5,968 nt of DNA from CAWJEL01 sp964647255. GTDB taxonomy: Bacteria; Chloroflexota; Anaerolineae; CG2-30-64-16. Location: NCBI GenBank assembly GCA_964647255.1, contig CAZYGI010000145.1, positions 1 to 5,968 on the forward strand. The letters run 5' to 3'. Below are positions 5,846 through 5,968 of the stretch, in pieces. Under the pieces are notes generated by a model. The model did not search any database. It was not told the origin of the DNA and saw nothing but the letters and a program-made list of their open reading frames with translations. Each line of letters begins with the position of its first letter. Position 1 is the first letter of the stretch. A program made the translations under genes and the position numbers.

Positions 5846-5851
5846 AAGGAG
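5846..5851 (+). promoter_or_regulatory. Ribosome-binding site setting the transporter start
   Basis: AAGGAG lies 8 nt before ATG 5860 but only 3 nt before ATG 5855. The spacing, and the fact that the 5855 frame hits a stop within the window, both favour 5860. Confidence 0.7.
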
Positions 5852-5859
5852 CGTATGTC

Positions 5860-5968
5860 ATGGCAGAAGAAGTTCAAGCACCATCCTCCCTTCTTACCCC
5901 GGAATACAAGAAAACCCGTCCCGGGGCCATGTTCGCCTTCGCCGTCGGCACGATGAGCGACAGCATGG
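5860..5968 (+). CDS. Probable membrane transporter, MFS/GPH-like (3' partial)
   Basis: Only the first 36 codons are visible and the gene runs off the right edge. The sequence begins MAEEVQAPSSLLTPEYKKTR, a polar, positively charged cytoplasmic tail, and continues PGAMFAFAVGTMSDSM, which looks like the start of a first transmembrane helix. The G-T-M-S-D-S phrase recalls the first helix of major-facilitator or sugar:cation symporters, but this is too short for a firm family call. Its position 78 bp after a ROK repressor, on the same strand, fits a sugar transporter under ROK control. It could instead be another type of multi-pass membrane protein. Confidence 0.55.
   Translation, partial: MAEEVQAPSSLLTPEYKKTRPGAMFAFAVGTMSDSM

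Noticed and set aside
5855..5956. Alternative ATG 5855 reading frame at the right edge
   Set aside because: It is too close to AAGGAG (3 nt) and ends quickly in a Pro/Arg/Ser-rich tail, whereas ATG 5860 has ideal spacing and runs open to the edge.
1..5968. tRNA, rRNA, CRISPR array, insertion sequence or attachment site
   Set aside because: I found no cloverleaf-like sequence, regularly spaced repeats, transposase reading frame or terminal inverted repeats in the window.

Overview
The window is GC-rich and every gene I can support lies on the + strand. The gene families point to a member of the Chloroflexota (Anaerolineae- or Caldilinea-like): a long AAA-ATPase/TPR regulator with a BTAD-like N-terminal remnant, a cytidylate-kinase-like protein, a ROK repressor and the start of a transporter. 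This assignment rests on family recognition only and is tentative.

Region 1 (1-2814) is most of a large STAND-like signalling regulator whose N-terminus lies off the left edge. It has an intact P-loop ATPase core and a long TPR-like C-terminal half. There is no C-terminal LuxR-type HTH, so any DNA-binding domain must lie upstream of the window. A short 8-bp tandem repeat is embedded in frame in the ATPase/TPR linker.

Region 2 (2815-4013) starts with a 103-bp gap holding a 9-bp direct repeat at an 11-bp period, just upstream of a -10-like box. This resembles the geometry of operators bound by SARP-type activators. A two-gene operon follows: a cytidylate-kinase-like protein (2918-3562) and a small, probably dimeric alpha/beta-barrel-like protein of unknown function (3574-3879), 11 bp apart. 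It ends at a strong hairpin terminator (3983-4013).

Region 3 (4014-5781) is a ROK-family regulatory unit. A near-consensus sigma70-type promoter (TTGACA, 17 bp, TATTGT) is overlapped at its -10 by a TTGTT-N9-AACAA dyad, a plausible ROK operator. About 50 nt after the predicted transcription start there is a terminator-like hairpin with T-rich tail, so the leader may be attenuated or released as a short RNA. A 54-codon ORF with a signal-peptide-like N-terminus (4317-4481) precedes the ROK regulator (4510-5781). The regulator keeps the HTH and zinc motif but has lost the catalytic Asp of ROK sugar kinases.

Region 4 (5782-5968) holds a small hairpin, a good ribosome-binding site and the first 36 codons of what looks like a membrane transporter. 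A ROK repressor followed by a transporter suggests a sugar-uptake locus, although no sugar enzyme is visible here.
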